Source: a virus. Taken from it: a stretch of DNA of 40,774 nucleotides. The stretch is taken from positions 1-40,774 of IMG/VR virus record IMGVR_UViG_3300046476_000068. One strand, written 5' to 3'. Every line of letters begins with the position of its first letter. The stretch's first letter is position 1. Of this stretch, positions 8,104 to 13,442 are shown piece by piece. The notes under the pieces are model-generated. The model was not told the origin of the DNA. It made no database searches and worked only from the letters and a program-made list of their open reading frames with translations. The translations under genes and the position numbers were made by a program.

Positions 8104-8225
8104 ACGACGACAACCGTTTCGATTGGGGAGGCGACGACGACGCGCGCTCATGTCTCGTCGACGTTCTCGTGTTCCTGGTGATGTTCGTGATCGGCGTCGC
8201 CGTAGCGCGGGCGATATGGCCGTGA
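8100..8225 (+). CDS. Small membrane protein, 41 aa
   Basis: GTG 8100 overlaps the ThyX stop (GTGA), which points to translational coupling. The protein has an acidic N-terminal part ([16 protein letters not shown]) and one transmembrane helix ([23 protein letters not shown]). No family recognised. It is followed by an overlapping dCMP deaminase gene, so it sits in the middle of a three-gene overlapping run. Confidence 0.6.
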   Translation: MNDDNRFDWGGDDDARSCLVDVLVFLVMFVIGVAVARAIWP

Positions 8226-8626
8226 CCCGTCCCGATTGGGACGCGTACTTTCTCGCCGGGGCGGCATGGTCGGCGACCCGCGCCGACTGCACCCGGGCTC
8301 AGGTTGGCGCACTTCTCGTGAACGCCCGCAACGAAGTTCGGGGGACCGGTTACAACGGTGCCCCGGCCGGTGTGCCGGGTTGTGCGTCGGCCGGTGCGTG
8401 CCCCCGGGGTCGACTGTCGGTCGAGGACTGCCCGCGCGACAGCGATTACTCGAACTGTCTCGCCGACCATGCTGAACGGAACGCGCTTCGGCACGCCGAC
8501 CCGCGCGAGCTTCACGGATCGACGCTGTACGTCACGCGTGAGCCCTGCCCGTCATGTTGGACGCTCATACGGGCGACCGGAGTACGCCGGGTCGTCACGC
8601 CGGACGGCGAGCACCTACTCACGTGA
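8216..8626 (+). CDS. Deoxycytidylate (dCMP) deaminase family protein
   Basis: A 136-aa zinc-dependent deaminase expected to convert dCMP to dUMP, the ThyX substrate. The zinc site is clear: HAE (H85, E87) and PCPSC (C111, C114). The segment TGYNGAPAGVPGC is typical of dCMP deaminases. ATG 8216 overlaps the preceding membrane gene. The stop codon and the last residues (GEHLLT) are encoded by the palindrome at 8612-8633, so that repeat has shaped the C-terminus. A more general cytidine deaminase role is less likely given the neighbouring ThyX. Confidence 0.92.
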   Translation: MAVTRPDWDAYFLAGAAWSATRADCTRAQVGALLVNARNEVRGTGYNGAPAGVPGCASAGACPRGRLSVEDCPRDSDYSNCLADHAERNALRHADPRELHGSTLYVTREPCPSCWTLIRATGVRRVVTPDGEHLLT

Positions 8627-8633
8627 GTAGGTG
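8612..8633. repeat. 22-bp palindrome, copy 5
   Basis: Exact copy. Its left half encodes the last residues of the dCMP deaminase and it supplies that gene's TGA stop (8624-8626). Confidence 0.95.
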
Positions 8634-8636
8634 ATG

Positions 8637-8649
8637 TGTCCGGTTCGCC
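8637..8649 (+). promoter_or_regulatory. TGTCCGGTTCGsC box, copy 2
   Basis: TGTCCGGTTCGCC followed by ...TTAGGTAAAGTTTTT. The same box with a similar downstream GGTAAA segment occurs at 35980. In both places a palindrome starts about 64 nt downstream. Confidence 0.6.
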
Positions 8650-8679
8650 CGTTCCTTAGGTAAAGTTTTTGCAAGATTG

Positions 8680-8703
8680 CCCCCGCTTCGGCGGGGGTTT
8701 TCT
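8680..8703 (+). terminator. Strong intrinsic terminator
   Basis: CCCCCGC (8680-8686), TTCG loop, GCGGGGG (8691-8697), then TTTTCTG. It insulates the 493-aa gene downstream from the nucleotide metabolism operon. The same stem and loop is used at 35934-35959. Confidence 0.92.
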
Positions 8704-8713
8704 GCGTTTTGAG

Positions 8714-8735
8714 CACCTACTCACGTGAGTAGGTG
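8714..8735. repeat. 22-bp palindrome, copy 6, beside a -10-like box
   Basis: Exact copy. TACGGT (8737-8742) starts 2 nt after it and would be a -10 box with transcription starting near 8749, so the palindrome would occupy the -35/spacer region. That is the expected place for an operator. The same arrangement is found at 36056-36084. Confidence 0.95.
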
Positions 8736-8779
8736 GTACGGTCGAGACCGGCACAACGACAACGACGAAGGGCACGACA

Positions 8780-10261
8780 GTGATCACGGTCAGCATCCCG
8801 GGCAAGGCAGCGGACGAAGTCGACATGATTCCGTCGGTCGAGAACCCGACTACGCCCGACGAGATGCTGTTCGCGCGCTATTGGAACACGGGCACCCTTC
8901 GCCGCTATGGCAAGGGTTCGCGGTTCACCCTTACTGCCCCCGCGTGGGTCTTCGCGTGGGTCGCCGACATGATCGAGATCAACACCTGGACGGAAGGGGC
9001 GGACGTCGAGCCGGACGTTCGCAAGGCTTGCGTTAATGCGTATGCGGCGATCGAGTCGGCCGGTGTCATGAGCGCTCAGGGTCCGACCCGCGCCGAACTG
9101 ATCGAAGCCGGTCTCGTCGAGGCTGAGCCGGTCGAGGTCGAGCCGGTCGTCGAGGTCGCGCCGGTCGTCGAGAAGTCGGCTTACTCTGTCGCCTTCGAGG
9201 AAGGTCGCGCGCTGGGCATGGACCACGCCGAAGCGTACGACTACGCCGACACGAAGACGAAGGCGAAGCCGGTCGAGTTCGATCAGACGGACCCGATCGA
9301 CAACGCCCTGACGAACCGCGCTCACTCGCTTCTCGCCGCCGAGGAAGAGCTACAGGAGCGGATCGACGCGAACGGCGGAGTGTGGGCACTTCCGGCCGTG
9401 TTCGACCTCGAAGGGAACATGGTTCGGGCTCGCATGGTCGACGGCGAGTACGGCCGTGCGTACCTGATCCTCGACGAGAACGGGCGCGGGCTCGGATGGT
9501 TCAACCCCTCGAAGGCGAAGACCGAAGAGCGCCGCCTCGCGAACGACGCGAAGGTCGGTTTCTATCTCGGAAAGGTCGCCGTCCCCGTGAAGGCGAAGCT
9601 CGCCGGTGGAAACATGTTCTCGGTTATGCCGATCGTCGTTCCGCTCAATGAGAAGTACACCGAAGACACGTCGGCGAAGGTCGTCGACAACGGACAGCAG
9701 GAGGTTAAGGAAATGTCGAAGCCCTCGAAGAAGCGCATGACGAAGGTCGTTCACGCCGACGGAACCGTGTCGACCCGGTCGAGCGAGACCCGGTCGTATC
9801 TGTACGCCGTCGAGGTGACCGAGAACCGGCACGAGAAGGCTTACGAACTTGAGGACCGGTGGACGGAAGCGGTCGAGAAGCGCGACCGGTTCGCCGAACT
9901 CGCGGCGGACCCGAAGGTTAAGCGAGTGCGTGACAAGAAGTGGCAGCACGGGGAGCGCCACGACATGTACCTTCACAGCGGCGTCGAGGGCGATTCCGGG
10001 TGGTGGCTCGGTACCGACGGGGGATACCGCGACCACAAATTCGATCTCGCCGAAGCGCTCGAATCGAAGGCTGAAAACCTTCAGCGGGATATTGACCGGC
10101 TCGCGCGCGAGATCGACGAACTTCTGAACGGTCCCGAGATCGGTTACGGCGTCGTCCGCTGGTCGGAAACCTACCCGGCTGCACAGACCGGCTTGCGCGA
10201 CTTCGAGCGGCACGCCGGGGCTCACCGGAAGTTCCGGATCGTCGAGTGTGACGTCGTCTGA
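8780..10261 (+). CDS. Hypothetical protein, 493 aa, with internal start
   Basis: GTG 8780 has GAAGGGC upstream. I recognise no domain. The N-terminal half has a Trp-containing region (ARYWNTGTLRRY, TAPAWVFAWVADMIEINTW), then a Glu/Pro/Val stretch (about residues 115-133), then helical and beta segments. After residue 311 a second part begins with a basic stretch (MSKPSKKRMTKVV), followed by a coiled-coil-like region near residues 345-370 and another near 425-455. An internal AGGAGG and ATG (9713) would give a separate C-terminal product. The gene is monocistronic, insulated by a terminator and palindromes, and has a promoter like that of the 36129 gene. A regulatory role is possible. Confidence 0.8.
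   Translation: MITVSIPGKAADEVDMIPSVENPTTPDEMLFARYWNTGTLRRYGKGSRFTLTAPAWVFAWVADMIEINTWTEGADVEPDVRKACVNAYAAIESAGVMSAQGPTRAELIEAGLVEAEPVEVEPVVEVAPVVEKSAYSVAFEEGRALGMDHAEAYDYADTKTKAKPVEFDQTDPIDNALTNRAHSLLAAEEELQERIDANGGVWALPAVFDLEGNMVRARMVDGEYGRAYLILDENGRGLGWFNPSKAKTEERRLANDAKVGFYLGKVAVPVKAKLAGGNMFSVMPIVVPLNEKYTEDTSAKVVDNGQQEVKEMSKPSKKRMTKVVHADGTVSTRSSETRSYLYAVEVTENRHEKAYELEDRWTEAVEKRDRFAELAADPKVKRVRDKKWQHGERHDMYLHSGVEGDSGWWLGTDGGYRDHKFDLAEALESKAENLQRDIDRLAREIDELLNGPEIGYGVVRWSETYPAAQTGLRDFERHAGAHRKFRIVECDVV
9713..10261 (+). CDS. Possible internal in-frame product of the 8780 gene, 182 aa
   Basis: Within the larger gene, AGGAGG (9699-9704) lies 8 nt before an in-frame ATG (9713). This is the most perfect ribosome-binding site in the area. 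It would yield a C-terminal isoform starting MSKPSKKRMTKVVHADG with a basic N-terminus and two helical, probably coiled-coil segments. In-frame isoforms from one gene are known for the φC31 repressor. The site could be chance, since the coding sequence itself (QQEVKE) demands similar bases. Confidence 0.45.
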   Translation: MSKPSKKRMTKVVHADGTVSTRSSETRSYLYAVEVTENRHEKAYELEDRWTEAVEKRDRFAELAADPKVKRVRDKKWQHGERHDMYLHSGVEGDSGWWLGTDGGYRDHKFDLAEALESKAENLQRDIDRLAREIDELLNGPEIGYGVVRWSETYPAAQTGLRDFERHAGAHRKFRIVECDVV

Positions 10262-10274
10262 CGGACCCCGACTG

Positions 10275-10302
10275 AGGCACCTACTCACGTGAGTAGGTGC
10301 CT
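10275..10302. repeat. 22-bp palindrome, copy 7, with short extension
   Basis: Exact copy at 10278-10299, with AGG before and CCT after extending the dyad. It lies 16 nt after the stop of the 493-aa gene and marks the left edge of the palindrome-free accessory region (10.3-16.07 kb). Confidence 0.95.
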
Positions 10303-10328
10303 TCGTCGTTCCCGGGGTCGGGATATTG

Positions 10329-10490
10329 CTTAGCGAAACTAAGTATCACTACTGATGAGTTATCAGTTATGGCGTTCGGCTATGCCGAACGGGTTTACCC
10401 GAGATCATCCTGTAGGCGTACGACGACAGTCGTGTAGACGAGACCTAAGGGCGATAGGCGCGACGGCATGCGGAATGCGAGGCTCCGCAT
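10329..10490 (+). promoter_or_regulatory. Run of six consecutive small inverted repeats
   Basis: Six dyads follow one another: CTTAG/CTAAG (10329-10343), ACTGAT/ATCAGT (10351-10367), CGTTCGGC/GCCGAACG (10373-10391), CGGGT/ACCCG (10390-10401), ACGAC/GTCGT (10420-10433) and ATGCGGA/TCCGCAT (10468-10490). The first part is A/T-richer than its surroundings. No gene fits here. It could be a structured leader, a set of operators for the accessory region, or part of an origin. Confidence 0.55.
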
Positions 10491-10853
10491 ATGCGCCACA
10501 TGTACCGCGCCGCCTTCACGGTGGCCGTTCCGGCCGTTGACGAAGCCGGTCTCATCCGATGGATTCCCGCCCCTGAGTTCGAGGCTACGTCGTTCCTCGA
10601 ACTAGTCACCAGCGAAGCCGACATAGCGGCGGCGCTGCATACGGTCGGCGCGATCGTCGCCCGCATCCTGACGCGCGTTCAGGCGTTCCGGATCGAGGTA
10701 CGGGGCAACACGACCCGTTGGCTAGTCGGCATGGGGGAGTGGCGAGCACTCGCCCCCGGTCTGCCGATGATCGCCGTCGGCGAGTGGGTTGCCGACTGGT
10801 CGACCCTGCCCCCGTTCCCGGCGAGCGCCGTCGTGTCCTCCCTGGTCGCCTGA
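10491..10853 (+). CDS. Hypothetical protein, 120 aa
   Basis: ATG 10491, with GAGG 8 nt upstream inside the last dyad of the preceding repeat run; ATG 10500 is an alternative. The protein (MRHMYRAAFTVAVPAVDEAG...) seems soluble and mixed alpha/beta, with a helical middle (SEADIAAALHTVGAIVARILTRVQAF) and a C-terminus rich in Pro, Ser and Val. I recognise no family. It is the first gene of the accessory block before the integrase, where lysogeny or host-benefit genes are often found. Confidence 0.6.
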   Translation: MRHMYRAAFTVAVPAVDEAGLIRWIPAPEFEATSFLELVTSEADIAAALHTVGAIVARILTRVQAFRIEVRGNTTRWLVGMGEWRALAPGLPMIAVGEWVADWSTLPPFPASAVVSSLVA

Positions 10854-10891
10854 AGCGACTGGTGTACCGATCACCTGTTGAATGTGCCACT

Positions 10892-10917
10892 ATCGGAATC
10901 CAGCACTCCGATTTTTT
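10892..10917 (+). terminator. Intrinsic terminator
   Basis: ATCGGA (10892-10897) pairs with TCCGAT (10907-10912), followed by a T-run to 10917. It ends the transcript of the 120-aa gene. Confidence 0.75.
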
Positions 10918-10931
10918 GAAAGTGTCCGATC

Positions 10932-11930
10932 ATGCCCGAACATGCCCGATCAGACCCACCACGCCGGAAGCGCTATGTGTCGGCTCTCGCCGCACTGGCG
11001 ACGGCCGCAGCCTTCACGGGGCTTACGGCGATCAGTTACGAACGATCCCGCCCGGTCGGCGACGCCGTGCCCGACCTCGACCAGCCGGACCCGTCGAGAC
11101 CGCCCGTGTACGTCCCTGAGGGGCTCACGGCGGCCGACCGGGTGCCGTCGGCGCACGGAGCGGCTCAGGCCCCCTCAGAGACGCTCTCGCGGCCGTCCCT
11201 GGGAACCGTGCCGACGCCTCGACGAACCGCCCCGACAGCGACGCCCTCGCCGACGCCGACGCCGACCGGCGACGGTAAGGACGCGATACGGAAGGGGCTC
11301 GACGACATGCTTCCGGAACTCAAGAACATTCCGTCGTGGGCACTCCCGATCGTGCACAAGGTGCAGAAGCACGCCGTGAAGGGCTCGACGATTCAGGCCC
11401 GTGTCGACGCACGCGGAACCCTGTACGTGTGGGGCACCGTGAAGGCACCGAAGCCGGGCGCGTCGATCCTCGATGCCGTCTTCGAGAAGCCGGGCAAGAA
11501 GAAGGCGAAGCCGGGCAAACATGCCGCCCGTGTCGGCGTCGAGATCCTGCTAACCGTCGAGGACCCGACGAAGGCAACTCCCGCCGACCCGGCGACAGTC
11601 ACCGTGACGGCGCTCGCCCCTACGGCCGACGTTCCGGTCGTCACGACGGCTCAGATCACGGACCCGACGACGGCGACAGTCGACACCGTTCAGACCGTCC
11701 GGCAAGCAGTCGCCGACGCCGTCGACTCCGCCCCGGTACCGACCCCGGACCCGACGCCCAGCGACCCGCCGACGGCCGACCCCGGCGACCAGCTCGCCCC
11801 CGACCCGACACCCTCCGACCCGCCGACAGTCGACCCCGCTGTCTATGTGCTTCGGGATCAGGGCCCGTTCGTGCGCCACAGGGAGGACGTACCGCATGAG
11901 GGGTCACTCCCTGATCTCTACGGACTGTAG
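10932..11930 (+). CDS. Putative membrane-anchored or exported Pro/Thr-rich protein, 332 aa
   Basis: ATG 10932 follows the terminator closely with no clear ribosome-binding site. The N-terminus is basic (PPRRKRY), followed by a hydrophobic segment (VSALAALATAAAFTGLTAI, about residues 16-34) that could be a signal peptide or anchor. Next comes a low-complexity Pro/Thr/Ser region (about 90-112), a compact domain (about 113-215: KGLDDMLPELKNIPSWALPIVHKVQ, then GTLYVWGTVKAPKP) and a long Thr/Pro/Asp-rich tail with DPTPSDPPT repeats. It could be a cell-surface protein made by the lysogen, but this is inference. No family recognised. Confidence 0.65.
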   Translation: MPEHARSDPPRRKRYVSALAALATAAAFTGLTAISYERSRPVGDAVPDLDQPDPSRPPVYVPEGLTAADRVPSAHGAAQAPSETLSRPSLGTVPTPRRTAPTATPSPTPTPTGDGKDAIRKGLDDMLPELKNIPSWALPIVHKVQKHAVKGSTIQARVDARGTLYVWGTVKAPKPGASILDAVFEKPGKKKAKPGKHAARVGVEILLTVEDPTKATPADPATVTVTALAPTADVPVVTTAQITDPTTATVDTVQTVRQAVADAVDSAPVPTPDPTPSDPPTADPGDQLAPDPTPSDPPTVDPAVYVLRDQGPFVRHREDVPHEGSLPDLYGL

Positions 11931-11960
11931 GGACCCTCAGTGCCCCGATAGGCTCGCAGC

Positions 11961-12191
11961 ATGGATGACGAGACGTATGAACCGATGGACGGCATCACGC
12001 CGCCCAAGATCAGGCACTTCAGCAGCATCGACGACCTACTCGGCAAACTCGAAGGGCGCGCGGCGCTGTGGGAGCGCGCAGCACGGGAGCACAAAGAGCG
12101 TGCAGAGGAGTTCGAGACGGCCGCTCAGCAGGTTAGGAACGGTGCGACGAGTGTCACCGTGGGACGTACAACCTACGTACTAGGGGAGTAG
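11961..12191 (+). CDS. Small helical protein, 76 aa
   Basis: ATG 11961 has only a weak ribosome-binding site. The central part (SSIDDLLGKLEGRAALWERAAREHKERAEEFETAAQQV) is a strongly predicted amphipathic helix or coiled coil, and the end (TSVTVGRTTYVLGE) looks like a beta hairpin. It lies 30 nt after the preceding stop. I recognise no family. Its acidic and helical character would suit an oligomeric accessory factor, but nothing in the sequence shows this directly. Confidence 0.55.
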   Translation: MDDETYEPMDGITPPKIRHFSSIDDLLGKLEGRAALWERAAREHKERAEEFETAAQQVRNGATSVTVGRTTYVLGE

Positions 12192-12249
12192 CCTTCTGAG
12201 ACTGGCTTGGTAACTCGCCGGGCCTGATCTTCAGACAGGAAAATCGAAA

Positions 12250-12471
12250 ATGACCCAAGCGGACAGCGCGCGAGCGCTGCGAATGTCGCTTGACTCTGAG
12301 CCTACGGGTGACGGGCAAGCGAAGATCGTTTCCCCGGAACCGTGGGCTTTCTGCATTCTGTGCGGCGGAGAGACTCAAACCCTGGTGGTAATCGCGATCT
12401 TCGAATCAGCGTCGAATTCCGGCGTGATCAAAGGTTGTGGCTACTGCGCTGCATTGCGGGTACCGGCGTGA
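12250..12471 (+). CDS. Small putative zinc-knuckle protein, 73 aa
   Basis: ATG 12250 with AGGAAAA about 9 nt upstream. Two cysteine pairs, CILCGG and CGYC, about 31 residues apart, suggest a small metal-bound domain. The stop overlaps the GTG start of the next gene (GTGA), which also carries cysteine pairs, so the two may act together. I recognise no family. The codon choice seems less uniform than in the core phage genes. Confidence 0.5.
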   Translation: MTQADSARALRMSLDSEPTGDGQAKIVSPEPWAFCILCGGETQTLVVIAIFESASNSGVIKGCGYCAALRVPA

Positions 12472-12680
12472 GCGCGGGAACGGGACCGACGGTCCCCTTC
12501 GCGAGTTTCTCGGAATCGTGGACGGCGTACACCAACCACGTGCACCCCAGGGACGGCGTCACGTCACCGTGCCCCGTCTGCTGTAGCGCTGAGGCACCCG
12601 GCAAGGGTTGCGAGGAAGGGCAAAGGCTGTACGGCGCCTACCGGCTCGCGAGGATTGGGCGGCCGATAGCGGCGGGATAG
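12468..12680 (+). CDS. Small putative cysteine-rich protein, 70 aa
   Basis: GTG 12468 overlaps the preceding stop by 4 bases, so translation is probably coupled. The protein has a CPVCC segment and a later GKGCEEG, compatible with zinc binding, followed by a short helical end (GQRLYGAYRLARIG). Unknown family. It is followed by two hairpins and faces the only minus-strand gene. Confidence 0.5.
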   Translation: MSAGTGPTVPFASFSESWTAYTNHVHPRDGVTSPCPVCCSAEAPGKGCEEGQRLYGAYRLARIGRPIAAG

Positions 12681-12698
12681 TCGCTCAATGAGAACGGG

Positions 12699-12724
12699 CC
12701 CCGGAACGTCCATAGTGTTCCGGG
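12699..12724. other. Hairpin between convergent genes
   Basis: CCCCGGAAC (12699-12707) pairs with GTTCCGGG (12717-12724). There is no T-tract. It lies between the end of the 70-aa gene and the terminator at 12742. Confidence 0.5.
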
Positions 12725-12739
12725 ACCCGCAGCACGACT

Positions 12740-13045
12740 CTAAGCCCCGTTCGGCATCCTCGCCGGACGGGGCTTTTCGCTGGGCCGTAGGGATACCCAC
12801 ACGGAACCGCTCGTGGCATACCACGGCTTCCCCGCGTCGAGTGCCCGGCGACCCTCTATGGACATGCGGAGTTCTAGTTCCGCGCACGCGCTCCGCAGCA
12901 GACAGGCACGGTAGGACGGCTCGACGCCGCGCAGCAGGACATGACGCAGCGACGTACGCAGGGCTTTACAGGCGGCCTCTATGTCGGGCACCTCGCCTGA
13001 TGCCTGACCCTCCCACGGACTACCCCACGACATCTCTATGACCAT
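12740..13045 (-). CDS. Minus-strand hypothetical protein, 101 aa
   Basis: This is the only plausible gene on the minus strand. It reads MVIEMSWGSPWEGQASGEVPDIEAACKA..., with a helical centre (two cysteines, ACLLRSACAELELRMSIEG) and an end (GKPWYATSGSVWVSLRP) that resembles ordinary Streptomyces proteins. The start could be ATG at 13045 or the in-frame ATG at 13033; neither has a strong ribosome-binding site. Its 3' end runs into the terminator stem at 12742-12777, which would serve both strands. It lies back-to-back with the 13079 gene. Unknown function; a lysogen-expressed accessory gene is a reasonable guess. Confidence 0.45.
   Translation of the reverse strand: MVIEMSWGSPWEGQASGEVPDIEAACKALRTSLRHVLLRGVEPSYRACLLRSACAELELRMSIEGRRALDAGKPWYATSGSVWVSLRPSEKPRPARMPNGA
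12742..12777. terminator. Bidirectional terminator, GCCCCGT family
   Basis: AAGCCCCGTTCGGC (12742-12755) pairs with GCCGGACGGGGCTT (12762-12775) and TT follows. With A's on the left it could end transcripts from both directions, as expected between convergent genes. Confidence 0.85.
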
Positions 13046-13078
13046 GTCTCAAGTCTGCGCCCCCGTACTCTGCTATGC

Positions 13079-13342
13079 GTGATCGTAGTTACCTGGGAAG
13101 TGCCCGAAGTCGGGGCAGGCCGTGCGACGGCCGAAGAGATAGAAGCCGTGCCGGGTGCAGTCGAGCGGATAGTCGCCGACGCGCTGAAGCGGCATGTCGG
13201 GGGAGTGGCGGCGAGCGTCCTACCGCGCATGCTGTCGCCGTTGGTCCGGGCGTTGCTGTCTGACATTCGGTCAGGTCTCGCCGCCGACGGCCGATGGGAG
13301 TACGCCGCCGAGGGGCTTCGGGTGACCGTCGTCGAGGAGTGA
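13079..13342 (+). CDS. Hypothetical protein, 87 aa, probably leaderless
   Basis: GTG 13079 has no ribosome-binding site, but a TACTCT box (13066-13071) stands at the right distance to be the -10 of a leaderless transcript, which is common in actinobacteria. The protein (MIVVTWEVPEVGAGRATAEE...) begins with a beta strand and then has a long helical region (AVERIVADALKRHVGGVAASVLPRMLSPLVRALLSDI) of moderate hydrophobicity. No family recognised. It lies just before the candidate attP and integrase and is divergent from the minus-strand gene. Confidence 0.6.
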   Translation: MIVVTWEVPEVGAGRATAEEIEAVPGAVERIVADALKRHVGGVAASVLPRMLSPLVRALLSDIRSGLAADGRWEYAAEGLRVTVVEE

Positions 13343-13359
13343 TCCGGGGGCGTTTCCGC

Positions 13360-13425
13360 AGGTCAGGGCCTAATTTACATATCTGGTAGCATCGTTCACT
13401 GCACCGAGTTAAGGCCCTAAGATCA
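13360..13425. promoter_or_regulatory. Candidate attP and/or integrase promoter region
   Basis: An inverted repeat with arms AGGGCCTAA (13365-13373) and TTAAGGCCCT (13409-13418) encloses about 35 bp, directly upstream of the serine integrase. φC31-type phages keep attP in this place, with imperfect dyad arms around a short core. The stretch TGGTAGCAT inside could instead be an extended -10 promoter for the integrase. I cannot identify the 2-bp crossover core. Confidence 0.45.
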
Positions 13426-13442
13426 CGACCATGGGAGACAGA

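Noticed and set aside
12688-13041. 117-codon plus-strand frame opposite the minus-strand gene
   Set aside because: It runs through a hairpin and terminator, has no ribosome-binding site, and its translation is Arg/Pro-rich with no clear structure. The minus-strand reading is more protein-like.
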